DNA from: Nitrospira_D sp035465795
Lineage (GTDB): Bacteria; Nitrospirota; Nitrospiria; Nitrospirales; Nitrospiraceae
DNA length: 64,000 nt
Direction of reading: 5' to 3'
Assembly (NCBI RefSeq): GCF_049546785.1
Contig: NZ_JBMWAN010000005.1
Location: 186,001 to 250,000 of the forward strand
Each line of letters starts with the position of its first letter. Position 1 is the first letter of the stretch. Shown piece by piece: positions 1 to 8,198 of the stretch. A program made the position numbers and the translations under genes. Under the pieces are notes generated by a model. The model was not told where the DNA came from, did no database searches, and worked only from the letters and a program-made list of their open reading frames with translations.

Positions 1-139
1 TTTCGCCTTCCTTCAGCGTCTTGAATCCATCCCCCTGCAACGCCGAGTAGTGGACGAAGACATCCTCCCCACTATCGAGCCGGATGAATCCAAACCCCTT
101 CCGGTCATTGAACCACTTCACCGTTCCTTTTGTCTTCAC
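1..139 (-). CDS. Cold-shock protein (CspA family), 3' end outside window
   Basis: Reading the minus strand from a GTG at 139 gives a peptide beginning VKTKGTVKWFNDRKGFGFIR and continuing with EDVFVHYSAL. These are the RNP1 (KGFGFI) and RNP2 (VFVHYS) nucleic-acid-binding motifs of the CSD fold. About 46 residues are visible and the C-terminal third is cut by the window edge. A strong purine-rich ribosome-binding site lies just upstream of the GTG. Proteins of this family bind single-stranded RNA or DNA and act as RNA chaperones. The nearest promoter-like signal is about 180 bases upstream, so the leader is probably long. Confidence 0.9.
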   Translation of the reverse strand, partial: MKTKGTVKWFNDRKGFGFIRLDSGEDVFVHYSALQGDGFKTLKEGE

Positions 140-315
140 AATACCCCCCTTTCCTCAACGACCACGCGCAGTTGCGTAGCCGGCTAGACTAGCCGTAGAT
201 GGACCCGGATACATGCGATGAAAAGAAATGGAGACTCGAGGAGAAGACGTGACGGGAACCTGCGGAAAAAGATTAATCACTCACGGAACCCATCGGTGAA
301 AGAAAAACCGCGCTG

Positions 316-344
316 GAAGTAACATAGCGACTCCCCCTTGTCAA
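316..344 (-). promoter_or_regulatory. Candidate promoter for the cold-shock gene
   Basis: On the minus strand a consensus TTGACA (339-344) is followed after 17 bases by TACTTC, a weak -10. It would give a 5' leader of about 170 bases before the cold-shock gene. Long leaders are typical of cspA-type genes, where the leader folds differently in the cold. The -10 match is poor, so this is tentative. Confidence 0.3.
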
Positions 345-378
345 GCAATACTTCATCCCCTTGCGCCATCTCCCGCGG

Positions 379-407
379 TTTACAAGGCGGGACGACTCCC
401 CTATAGT
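379..407 (+). promoter_or_regulatory. Sigma-70-type promoter of the lptF operon
   Basis: TTTACA (379-384), a 17-base spacer and TATAGT (402-407) form a near-consensus housekeeping promoter. It points at lptF, whose GTG is about 25 bases beyond the predicted transcription start. Confidence 0.65.
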
Positions 408-437
408 GGCGAAACAGTTCCCATAACGATTGCACCT

Positions 438-1529
438 GTGATTCTACGAACCCTGCTCGACCGGTATATTTTTACCGAACTGCTCTCCCCCTTTGGCCTG
501 AGCCTCGGAGCCCTGTGCTTCATCATGCTCACCAGGGAGTTGCTCCGCCTCGTCGAACTCCTGGTTTCCAAAGGGGTCGGACTCTGGGCCGTGATGAAAG
601 TCTTCGCCACGCTGCTGCCCTCTTTCCTGGTGCTGACGCTGCCCATCGCAGGCATCATCGCGTCGATCACAGCCTTTGGACGCCTCTCCTTCGATAAAGA
701 GCTGGTCGCCATGCGCGCAGCGGGGCTGAGCCTCTTCCGTTTGACCCAACCGGTCCTTCTGTTCGCCATCTCCGTATTCGGGTTGACGCTCCTGCTTTCC
801 CAATGGGGACAGCCATGGAGTTCGCTCAATCTGAAGAAGGTCGCCCTCAACCTCTTGCGCGATCAACTCGTCCTGGCGCTTGAACGCGGGGCCTTCAACG
901 AACCGATCCCGAATGTGGTCATCTACATCCCCGACGACCGGTCAGGACAGTCCGCTACCGGCATCTTCGTCTCGGACGAACGGGCACCTGACGAACCGCG
1001 GATCATTGTCGCCGAAAGCTACCAGGTCTTGATGGACGCCGAGCATGAACAAGTCGCCCTCCGGTTGGTCAACGGCGTGATTCATAGCCGCCCGGATGTC
1101 GTCGATCAGTACCAGCAGGTCTCCTTTACCAACTATGATTTGAGGATGAATCTGAGTCAAAGCGGCTATGCCGCAACTGAAGAGCGCCCCACCTATGCCA
1201 GTATTCTGGCAACGCTGAATGCCACCCAATGGAAGGATCAGCAGGCCTTGCGCCGCCTGATGGAGCATTATAAAGATCTCGCCTTCCCGACCGCGTCGCT
1301 GGTCTTCTGCCTGATGGGCGTCCCGGTCGGCATTGTCTCGAAACGCTCGGGACGCATGGGGGGATTTGCCGTCGGCGTCCTGATCGTCGTCGCCTATTAC
1401 ATTTTGAATATCGCCTGCGAGTTTCTCGTCACGACGCTCATGATCTCTCCGTTTGCCGGAGCCTGGCTGCCGAATGGCCTCTTCACGCTCCTCACCATCT
1501 GGCTCTTCTTCAACATGAGCCGCCAATAG
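438..1529 (+). CDS. lptF: LPS export permease LptF
   Basis: A 363-residue YjgP/YjgQ-family membrane protein. It is one of the two permease subunits of the LptB2FG ABC complex, which extracts lipopolysaccharide from the inner membrane and passes it to the periplasmic Lpt bridge. The sequence shows the expected layout: two N-terminal membrane helices (about residues 10-80), a third near 100-120, a periplasmic beta-jellyroll stretch (about 140-265), and three C-terminal helices (about 270-360). The start is a GTG with no obvious Shine-Dalgarno, close to a good promoter. lptG follows after 5 bases, so the two are co-transcribed. The first of two paralogues is taken as LptF by gene order. Confidence 0.9.
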   Translation: MILRTLLDRYIFTELLSPFGLSLGALCFIMLTRELLRLVELLVSKGVGLWAVMKVFATLLPSFLVLTLPIAGIIASITAFGRLSFDKELVAMRAAGLSLFRLTQPVLLFAISVFGLTLLLSQWGQPWSSLNLKKVALNLLRDQLVLALERGAFNEPIPNVVIYIPDDRSGQSATGIFVSDERAPDEPRIIVAESYQVLMDAEHEQVALRLVNGVIHSRPDVVDQYQQVSFTNYDLRMNLSQSGYAATEERPTYASILATLNATQWKDQQALRRLMEHYKDLAFPTASLVFCLMGVPVGIVSKRSGRMGGFAVGVLIVVAYYILNIACEFLVTTLMISPFAGAWLPNGLFTLLTIWLFFNMSRQ

Positions 1530-1534
1530 CCGCC

Positions 1535-2626
1535 ATGACCATTCTCTTCCGCTATATCCTCCGCGAATACGCCAAGATTTTTCTCATGTGTTTCTCCGGT
1601 CTGATGACCATTTACCTCGTCATCGATTTCTTCGAAAAAGTCCGCCGGTTCCTTCGATATGACGCCAGCATGCTCGACGTGCTGAGCTATTTCGCGCTGA
1701 AGACGCCGGCCATCTCGTTCCAAATTACACCGCTGGCCATCCTCATGGCCACGCTCCTGACATTGGGCCTCTTTTCCCGGAACAACGAAATTACCGCCAT
1801 GCGCAGTTGCGGGATCAGCCTGCCCTGGATCGCCTCTCCCTTTCTGATCTTCGCGATGGGCATCTCCCTCATCCTGCTCAGCTTCAGCTCGACCGTCATC
1901 CCCCTGGCGTCCGAAAAAGCGGAGCAGATTCGCCTCGTCAAAATCGAGAAGAAGCCGGCCCCCTTGGCGGTGAAGCCGCCTCGTCCATGGGCGAGAACCG
2001 ACGCCAACACGCTGATGCACATTTCAGCGATTGAAATCGGCGGGGCCGTCCTCCACAACGTGCATCTCTACCACCTGCAGGATGGCTTCAGGCTGGACCG
2101 GATGACGGAGGCCGCCACCGCGCATTACACTCCGGAAGGGTGGGTCCTCTCACAGGGAAACCAGCGCCGCTTCAACCCGAACGGCACGGTGGCGCTGGTC
2201 GAGTTTACCCAACAGCCCATCGAACTCTCGCTCATCCCCGACGACTTTACCACCTGGCTGGCAGGAGACTCCGAAACGATGACGGCACGGGAGATCCGGC
2301 ACTACCTGGCCCGTTTCAAAGGCGAAGGGTTCTCGTTCTCCCGTCTTCTCACGGATTATTACGGACGCCTGGCGTTCCCCTTTGTCACCCTCATCATGGT
2401 GGTCGTCGGCATTGCCTTGAGCCTGCGCCGAAGCGGGGTTCGCGGAGGGAGCATGGCCATGGGAATCGGCCAGGCGTTCGTCGTCGGCTTCTGCTACTGG
2501 ACCACCCATTCCATCGCGATCGCCTTGGGGCGCGGCGGCGCGCTGAACCCGATGCTCGCCGGATGGATGGCCAATCTCCTGTTCGCAAGCTTCGGCCTGT
2601 ACCTCCTGCTGAAAGTTCGGTACTAA
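1535..2626 (+). CDS. lptG: LPS export permease LptG
   Basis: A 363-residue YjgP/YjgQ-family permease paralogous to the preceding LptF. It has the same arrangement of N-terminal helices, central periplasmic domain (about residues 140-260) and C-terminal helices. It pairs with LptF to form the transmembrane core of the LPS exporter. The ATPase LptB is not in this window. The intergenic gap of 5 bases implies translational coupling. The fabF-acp-lpxD genes follow on the same strand, giving an LPS-centred cluster. Confidence 0.9.
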   Translation: MTILFRYILREYAKIFLMCFSGLMTIYLVIDFFEKVRRFLRYDASMLDVLSYFALKTPAISFQITPLAILMATLLTLGLFSRNNEITAMRSCGISLPWIASPFLIFAMGISLILLSFSSTVIPLASEKAEQIRLVKIEKKPAPLAVKPPRPWARTDANTLMHISAIEIGGAVLHNVHLYHLQDGFRLDRMTEAATAHYTPEGWVLSQGNQRRFNPNGTVALVEFTQQPIELSLIPDDFTTWLAGDSETMTAREIRHYLARFKGEGFSFSRLLTDYYGRLAFPFVTLIMVVVGIALSLRRSGVRGGSMAMGIGQAFVVGFCYWTTHSIAIALGRGGALNPMLAGWMANLLFASFGLYLLLKVRY

Positions 2627-2707
2627 GCGAGCCGGAGAGCGGTTGACTGCATGAACACCTTCCGGTAAGTAAAGACCGTTGACATTGTCTCAAGAGGAGC
2701 GAATCGC

Positions 2708-3964
2708 GTGACAGCTCGTGTGGTGATTACAGGACTGGGGGTCGTATCCCCCATTGGAATCGGCGTCAGTGCCTTCTGGAAAGCGGCATTGTCCGGCCGA
2801 TCGGGCATTTCCGCCATCGACTCTTTCGACCCGTTCCCCATGGACGGCTACCGATCAAAGATCGCGGGCCAGATTCGAGATTTTTCCCCCGAGCTCCATA
2901 TCGGCTCGCAACACGGCGACCGGGTGGACCGTTATGCCCAGTTTGCCCTCGCCGCCAGCCGCGAGGCTATCGCCGACGCCAGCCTGCGCATCGAGCAGGA
3001 AGCGCCGCATCGTGTGGGCGTGATTGTCGGGGCCGGCATGGGCGGCATGGTGATGGGCGAGCGCGAGATCACGCAACTCTACCAGTCCCAGAAGCCCCAT
3101 CGAGTGCATCCCAACTTCATCCCGGTGATCACCCTGAATTCAGCCTCGGGGATCGTCGCCATGGCGTCAGGAGCGAAAGGTCCCAACCTCACGATTTCAA
3201 CGGCCTGCTCATCCAGCGCCCATGCTCTGGGCCAGGCGCTGCAATGCATTCGCACCGGTCAGGCCGACGTCGTGATTGCCGTTGGAGCGGATGCCAGCAT
3301 TACTCCCCTCGTCTTCGCCGGCTTCTGTTCGCTTCGCGCGCTCTCCAGCAAGTTCAATGACCAGCCTGAACGCGCATCCCGCCCGTTCGACCTGGCACGG
3401 GACGGTTTCGTAATGGGAGAGGGCGCGGGAGCCCTGATCGTCGAATCACTGGCACACGCCAAGAAACGGAAAGCGAGAATTTACGCCGAACTGTCAGGCT
3501 ATGCCGCCACAAGTGAAGCCTACCATATGGTCATTCCCCGTGAAGACGGAGAAGAAGTCGCCACCACGATGAAACTGGCCTTAAAGGCCGCCGACGTCAG
3601 TCCTTCGGAAGTGGACTACATCAACGCGCACGCCACCTCGACCAGCATCGGCGACGCAGTAGAGGCGAAAGCCATCCGGATCCTCTTCAAGAATCGAGCG
3701 GACAAGATTGCCATCAGCGCAACGAAATCTCTGGTCGGACACACCTTGGGCGCGGCGGGCGCGATCGGCGCAATCGCGACGACCCTGGCCATTCAGTCCG
3801 GTCACATTCATCCAACTGCGAACTACGATGATCCCGATCCTGCCTGCCGTCTGGGCGGCATCAGCCGCTCTCCCCAGGAGCGCAAGATCAGAGCCGCGTT
3901 GCTCAATGCCTTCGGATTCGGCAGCAACAACGCCGCTGTTGTGCTCAAACAATTCAAAGCCTAG
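2708..3964 (+). CDS. fabF: Beta-ketoacyl-ACP synthase II
   Basis: A 418-residue condensing enzyme that elongates acyl-ACP with malonyl-ACP. The thiolase fold is complete. The catalytic Cys167 lies in TISTACSSSAH, the two catalytic histidines are His308 (NAHATST) and His345 (SLVGHTLGAAG), and Lys340 precedes the latter. The GTG start at 2708 has a GAGGAG site about 9 bases upstream. It sits between lptG and an unusual acyl carrier protein and just before lpxD, so it may serve a dedicated acyl chain for lipid A or another envelope lipid rather than bulk fatty-acid synthesis. That is inference from position only. Confidence 0.93.
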   Translation: MTARVVITGLGVVSPIGIGVSAFWKAALSGRSGISAIDSFDPFPMDGYRSKIAGQIRDFSPELHIGSQHGDRVDRYAQFALAASREAIADASLRIEQEAPHRVGVIVGAGMGGMVMGEREITQLYQSQKPHRVHPNFIPVITLNSASGIVAMASGAKGPNLTISTACSSSAHALGQALQCIRTGQADVVIAVGADASITPLVFAGFCSLRALSSKFNDQPERASRPFDLARDGFVMGEGAGALIVESLAHAKKRKARIYAELSGYAATSEAYHMVIPREDGEEVATTMKLALKAADVSPSEVDYINAHATSTSIGDAVEAKAIRILFKNRADKIAISATKSLVGHTLGAAGAIGAIATTLAIQSGHIHPTANYDDPDPACRLGGISRSPQERKIRAALLNAFGFGSNNAAVVLKQFKA

Positions 3965-3996
3965 CACGCCCCTGCGACGAAAAAGGAACCAGCACC

Positions 3997-4386
3997 ATGG
4001 CCCACCGTACCATCCTTGACAAGATTACTCAGGCGCTCGCGGACTATTTGAAACGGGACGCCTCGACGATTCAAGAGACGCACCATTTACGCGACGACCT
4101 GGGTCTCGACTCGATGGCGGTCATTGAATTGCTCTACAAGATCGAAGAGACGTTTGACCTCCAAATCCCTGACCAGGATCTTCCGGCCATGACCACGGTG
4201 GGATCGGTCGCAGCCTATGTCGGGAAGCGTCTGGCTCCCGCCAAGAGCGCACCGGCAGCCGAATCCGAACCGGCCACGGTCAAGAAGACTCCGGCGGCCA
4301 ACCCAAAACGGGCCCAGGCCAAGAGGGCTCCAGCGGCCAAGCCTCAAAAACCACCGGCCAAACCGAAGCCGAAAAGGAAGGCCTGA
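3997..4386 (+). CDS. Acyl carrier protein with Lys/Ala/Pro-rich C-terminal tail
   Basis: Residues 1-80 form a standard acyl carrier protein: helix I, then DDLGLDSM with the phosphopantetheine-accepting Ser39, then helix II VIELLYKIEE and a C-terminal helix. Residues 81-129 are a low-complexity tail rich in Lys, Ala and Pro with many KRAPAAKP-like units and no acidic patch. It resembles histone H1-like or AlgP-like tails rather than any ACP. Normal ACPs are about 80 residues and strongly acidic. The gene lies 32 bases after fabF and 3 bases before lpxD, so it probably feeds one or both. Its tail is the odd feature. Confidence 0.85.
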   Translation: MAHRTILDKITQALADYLKRDASTIQETHHLRDDLGLDSMAVIELLYKIEETFDLQIPDQDLPAMTTVGSVAAYVGKRLAPAKSAPAAESEPATVKKTPAANPKRAQAKRAPAAKPQKPPAKPKPKRKA

Positions 4387-4389
4387 CCG

Positions 4390-5487
4390 ATGGCTGCCTC
4401 AACAGCTTCGATTCAGCTGACGCTCACTCAGGTGCATCAACTGGTGGGTGGCGAGTTGCACGGCGACGGGAATACGCAGCTCACCGCTCTTGCCGGGCTG
4501 AGCGACGCCAATGCGCACTCGCTATCGTTTATTGCCAATGACAAAGCCGGCAAGACTCCCGGCGCCGGCAACGCCGGAGCCCTCCTGGTTCATCGCCATC
4601 TGGCAGAGCTTCCCGTGCCTCAGATTGTGGTTGCCAACCCTCAACTGGCATTTGCCCAGACAGCTCAGAAATTCTTTGTCGCTTCCGCCCCCCCGCGAGG
4701 CATTGCCGACGATCTGGTACGGGGTACAGCAGTCGAGATCGGCGCAGACGTCTCCATCTGGCCCTTCGTCGCATTGGGGGACCGCGTCACGATCGGGGCC
4801 CGAGTGACCCTCTATCCTGGGGTCTTTGTCGGATCAGGCGCGACTATCGGAGATGATTCGATCCTCTACCCCAACGTCGTCGTGCGTGAAGGCTGCTTGA
4901 TCGGCAAGCGGGTTGTGATCCACAGCGGAACGGTCATCGGATCGGACGGGTTCGGCTACGTTCAGCATCAAGGGCGGCACCACAAGATCCCACAACTCGG
5001 CGGCGTGATCATCGAGGACGATGTGGAATTGGGCGCGAACGTCACGATCGACCGGGCCACACTGGGACAGACCGTCATTAAGACCGGCACCAAGGTCGAC
5101 AACCTCGTACAGATCGCACACAACGTCACGGTCGGGGCGCACTCCATCATCGTCGCGCAGGTCGGTATTGCCGGAAGCACGACGATCGGCCGGCATGTCA
5201 TGATCGGCGGGCAAGCGGGCCTGGCCGATCACATTTCGATCGGCGATCAGGTGATGATCGCGGCGCGGGCGGGGGTGAATCGCAGCCTGGAGCCGAATCA
5301 GATCGTCTCCGGTGCCCCGGTAATGCCCCATGAAACCTGGATGAAGGCCCAAGCCGTCATTCCCCGCCTTCCTGAACTCCGGCAACTGGTGAGAAATCTC
5401 GAGCAGCGCGTGGCAGAACTGGAAGGAAAACTGAAGCAGCCTCCCAAGCAGATCCCGAAAAAATCGTCACGCCATTCAAAGCGGTAG
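4390..5487 (+). CDS. lpxD: UDP-3-O-acylglucosamine N-acyltransferase
   Basis: A 365-residue enzyme of lipid A synthesis that transfers a 3-hydroxyacyl chain from ACP to the amine of UDP-3-O-acylglucosamine. An N-terminal uridine-binding domain (about 1-105) is followed by a left-handed beta helix of hexapeptide repeats (about 110-310, repeated I/V-G-x-x-V/A units). The catalytic His lies in QIAHNV. The C-terminus (about 320-355) is a short coiled coil with a basic end. It starts 3 bases after the ACP gene, which fits ACP-dependent acyl transfer. Confidence 0.93.
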   Translation: MAASTASIQLTLTQVHQLVGGELHGDGNTQLTALAGLSDANAHSLSFIANDKAGKTPGAGNAGALLVHRHLAELPVPQIVVANPQLAFAQTAQKFFVASAPPRGIADDLVRGTAVEIGADVSIWPFVALGDRVTIGARVTLYPGVFVGSGATIGDDSILYPNVVVREGCLIGKRVVIHSGTVIGSDGFGYVQHQGRHHKIPQLGGVIIEDDVELGANVTIDRATLGQTVIKTGTKVDNLVQIAHNVTVGAHSIIVAQVGIAGSTTIGRHVMIGGQAGLADHISIGDQVMIAARAGVNRSLEPNQIVSGAPVMPHETWMKAQAVIPRLPELRQLVRNLEQRVAELEGKLKQPPKQIPKKSSRHSKR

Positions 5488-5501
5488 GTCTTGCGGAAGC
5501 T

Positions 5502-6020
5502 CTACACCCGTCCACGCCAGAAAAACAGCCTTGCCCAATAGAAACCAGCCCACGGCAAGAGCAAGGCCGGCACACCGTCCACCTGCCCCATCATAGTCGC
5601 AAGCCACGAGGATCCCAGGATCAACGCCGTACCCAGGAAGTACGCGCCGGGAATAAGCTGCCGGCCTTGATGGTCTATGGATGGAAGATCTGCGTCTTTT
5701 TTGACTTTGCTCCCCTTCTTTGCCGTGGCCGTCCTCATCCTGGCGGCAAGTACCTCAGGAAACTGCGCAAGCAAAAACTGATGATAGCGTGTTTGGGCGA
5801 TGCCCATCAACACGCCAAGCACAATCAACCCCGTACTTTGATAAAACGTCCCCCACGTGTAGCTGTCGGTCGCAAGCAATTGATACCCCAGGCCACCGAC
5901 GCCGCCGATCATGCAAATCAACCCCACAATCCCGGATGGAAGGAGGATGTACGATTTCACATAATCTTGAGCCTGCTGCACGATTTGTTCAGGTCGCGGT
6001 CTGGTAATCAGTTTTGGCAC
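5502..6020 (-). CDS. Conserved four-helix membrane protein of unknown function
   Basis: This 172-residue protein is not recognised. It has four hydrophobic segments, at about residues 25-50, 60-80, 125-145 and 148-168. A Lys-rich cytoplasmic stretch (ATAKKGSKVKKD) lies between helices 2 and 3. It is convergent with lpxD and has no operon partner. Absence of charged residues in the membrane segments argues against a transporter. A structural or regulatory membrane role is possible but not shown. Confidence 0.6.
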   Translation of the reverse strand: MPKLITRPRPEQIVQQAQDYVKSYILLPSGIVGLICMIGGVGGLGYQLLATDSYTWGTFYQSTGLIVLGVLMGIAQTRYHQFLLAQFPEVLAARMRTATAKKGSKVKKDADLPSIDHQGRQLIPGAYFLGTALILGSSWLATMMGQVDGVPALLLPWAGFYWARLFFWRGRV

Positions 6021-6185
6021 GGGATCCTCGCTGTAAAACGATACGGTAATGGAAGTGAGCCGGAGCCGATTATAACGATCCCGTGATGATCTTGAAACCG
6101 TTCATCATCGGATACAACGGACAATCCGATGCCACCTACACAGCAATATGACGCGATCCAGTCTGCACAACTGTCTTACGTCTGA

Positions 6186-6635
6186 CCTGCAGCTTGCCAT
6201 GATTGCGTTGAACATCCGATAGTTCCGGCTGGTAATTTCTCATCGGAAGATGGTGCCGAGAAAAATCTCTTCAGCGAATACCGTACCTCGTCTATTCCGG
6301 CAAGCCTGTCGTCTGGAGTACACATCCGCGCCAATAACGCGTTTTGCATTTCGGACAAGGCACGCCGAAGCCTGTGTCCACAAAAACTGTGTGCGACCTG
6401 TGGATATCCGTGTGGATGGGGATGGAAGATCTTTCCCGGACGCGCTTCCTACCAATACGCCCAATTATTAGGCAGACTTTTAGTCGATTTAGCAGAGCGA
6501 TCAGATGCGTCGGCCGGCTTGGCCATCACGCCACAAGCTGTTGGGCCCCACAATAACATCGAGGAGTTGTGCACCTATTCTGAAAGATACACTCCGCAGG
6601 GGAGGATAGGTTCCTCATACAGATCAGAGAGCTGA
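6186..6635 (+). pseudogene. Possible decayed Cys-rich (DUF2256-like) reading frame in a gene-poor stretch
   Basis: The 600 bases between 6021 and 6623 hold no normal gene. One plus-strand frame stays open for 150 codons (6186-6635) without any ATG or GTG start. Near 6375-6430 it reads SLCPQKLCATCGYP followed by CGWGWK, which resembles the C-x-x-C-G-x-P-x-x-W core of small DUF2256-type zinc-ribbon proteins. The second Cys pair expected downstream is missing. I read it as a remnant or chance open frame. It overlaps the end of the convergent HD-GYP gene. Confidence 0.2.
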
Positions 6636-8075
6636 GGCATTTTCCTGTTTGTGATGCTCCTCGCAAGCTAAGCGATCGATCGCCGCCACGATCCCTGCCA
6701 GAGCAGCTTCAAACTCACGGAATGATTCATGGCACTCTCCGACCGCCTGGCGAAAAAGAGGAAGCGCCTGAACTGCAAGTGCTTCGATCTCTTCCATGCG
6801 GGAGCTAGATGCCGCCGTCACAAGACGGATCATTCCATTGAATACAGAGTCATAGAGAGGCGTTCGATCAATTCCTCCAGAGCACGAAGCAAGCTCGGCG
6901 AGTGCACGCTTTATATGCCCCAGACATTCCCGAGCTTCAAGAATAAATGCACTAGGATTGCTGTTTTCACCGGACCCATCCTGCCGATCCTGTCGCGGTG
7001 CCGACATACTGCCATCTGCTTCCGCATTGGAGGACTCCTCCTCCTTTGTCTGCACAACGCCTTGAATGGCCAAGGCAATCACATCAAGACTCTCCAGCAA
7101 GGAGGAAAACTGATCGGAAGCTGACCCAGGCTTGGCAGGAAACGGTCCGTCAACCGCATCGATTTCCGAATCAAATATGACGTCCCCGACAACCGGAGGG
7201 TTCAGTGCTTCAATGACAGCCACGAGCGGGGTCAGGCTCAAATCAACCTGACGGCTCGCATGTCCATCCTCTAGCCGGGACTCATCCACCTTCACAATCG
7301 GCCTCAGCGGATACCGTGGATTGCTCCCCACGACAAGGCCGGTTTCTCCGGTCGTCAATCGAACCGTGGTCCCCAGCGGATACACCGACAACTGTTCGAC
7401 CAGCGCCTTGATGATCTCTCGCGGAAAGGTCAGGCGTTCTGCGACCATCAACTCCTTCATCGCTTCGTGCGGGAGCATCCGGCGTCGATAGGGCCTCTCG
7501 CTGATTAGCGCATCGAACACATCCGCGACCCCGATAATCTGAGCCATTTCGCTGATCTGTCGGCCTTTCAACCGGTTTGGATAGCCCAAACCGTTCGTGC
7601 GCTCATGCGCCTGCCGCACCAACTGAGCCAGCCACAGATACTCAGGCCCGACCCGCTTGATGACCCCGTATCCTAATTCGGGATGTTGCTCAATGACCAT
7701 CCGTTCTTCCGGACTCAGACGCCCCTCTTTCGTAACCAGTGATCGGGGCACCGCACACAATCCCACATCGTGGACAAGCCCGGCCAGGGCCAGCCGCTCC
7801 AACTCCTTGCCAAAATAGCCCAGCCTCATCCCCATTTTGGTCGTAACAATCGCCACGTTCAGGAGATTTGTCATGAGCGGATCACCGGCCGGGCTCGACA
7901 ATGCCATCACAATCAATTCATCATTCCGCGTCAGCGAGGACACCAAGTCCATGGACAACGACGTCAATCGATCGAGACAAATGTGATCTTGGCAGTGAAC
8001 TGCCGACGCCAACCGCGTCAATTCTGCTTCAGTTTCCCGATACCACGGCATCGACATCCGGTCCCTTCTGTTCAT
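6624..8075 (-). CDS. HD-GYP domain protein, probably degenerate
   Basis: A protein of about 483 residues and the last gene of the chemosensory operon. An HD-GYP domain, the family of cyclic-di-GMP phosphodiesterases, spans roughly its first 215 residues: LVHDVGL is the HD pair and AHERTNGLGYP the GYP motif. The metal-binding His expected before NVA is replaced (TNLLNVA). A middle region includes a PilZ-like or beta-rich stretch (TTVRLTTGETGLVV), and the C-terminal 130 residues are helical. ATG 8075 has a GGGAAG site; a GTG at 8123 in the same frame is an alternative start adding 16 residues. Activity against cyclic-di-GMP is uncertain. Confidence 0.75.
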   Translation of the reverse strand: MNRRDRMSMPWYRETEAELTRLASAVHCQDHICLDRLTSLSMDLVSSLTRNDELIVMALSSPAGDPLMTNLLNVAIVTTKMGMRLGYFGKELERLALAGLVHDVGLCAVPRSLVTKEGRLSPEERMVIEQHPELGYGVIKRVGPEYLWLAQLVRQAHERTNGLGYPNRLKGRQISEMAQIIGVADVFDALISERPYRRRMLPHEAMKELMVAERLTFPREIIKALVEQLSVYPLGTTVRLTTGETGLVVGSNPRYPLRPIVKVDESRLEDGHASRQVDLSLTPLVAVIEALNPPVVGDVIFDSEIDAVDGPFPAKPGSASDQFSSLLESLDVIALAIQGVVQTKEEESSNAEADGSMSAPRQDRQDGSGENSNPSAFILEARECLGHIKRALAELASCSGGIDRTPLYDSVFNGMIRLVTAASSSRMEEIEALAVQALPLFRQAVGECHESFREFEAALAGIVAAIDRLACEEHHKQENASAL

Positions 8076-8198
8076 GCTCACTTCCCGTTGCACACCACTC
8101 GCTCGAAGCTCATACAGCAGCACCCGTTTCCTGCAACCGACTTCCCCCCACCGCTACCCATCGACAGACCCGTGCGTGCCAGCATGGAGATGGACCAT

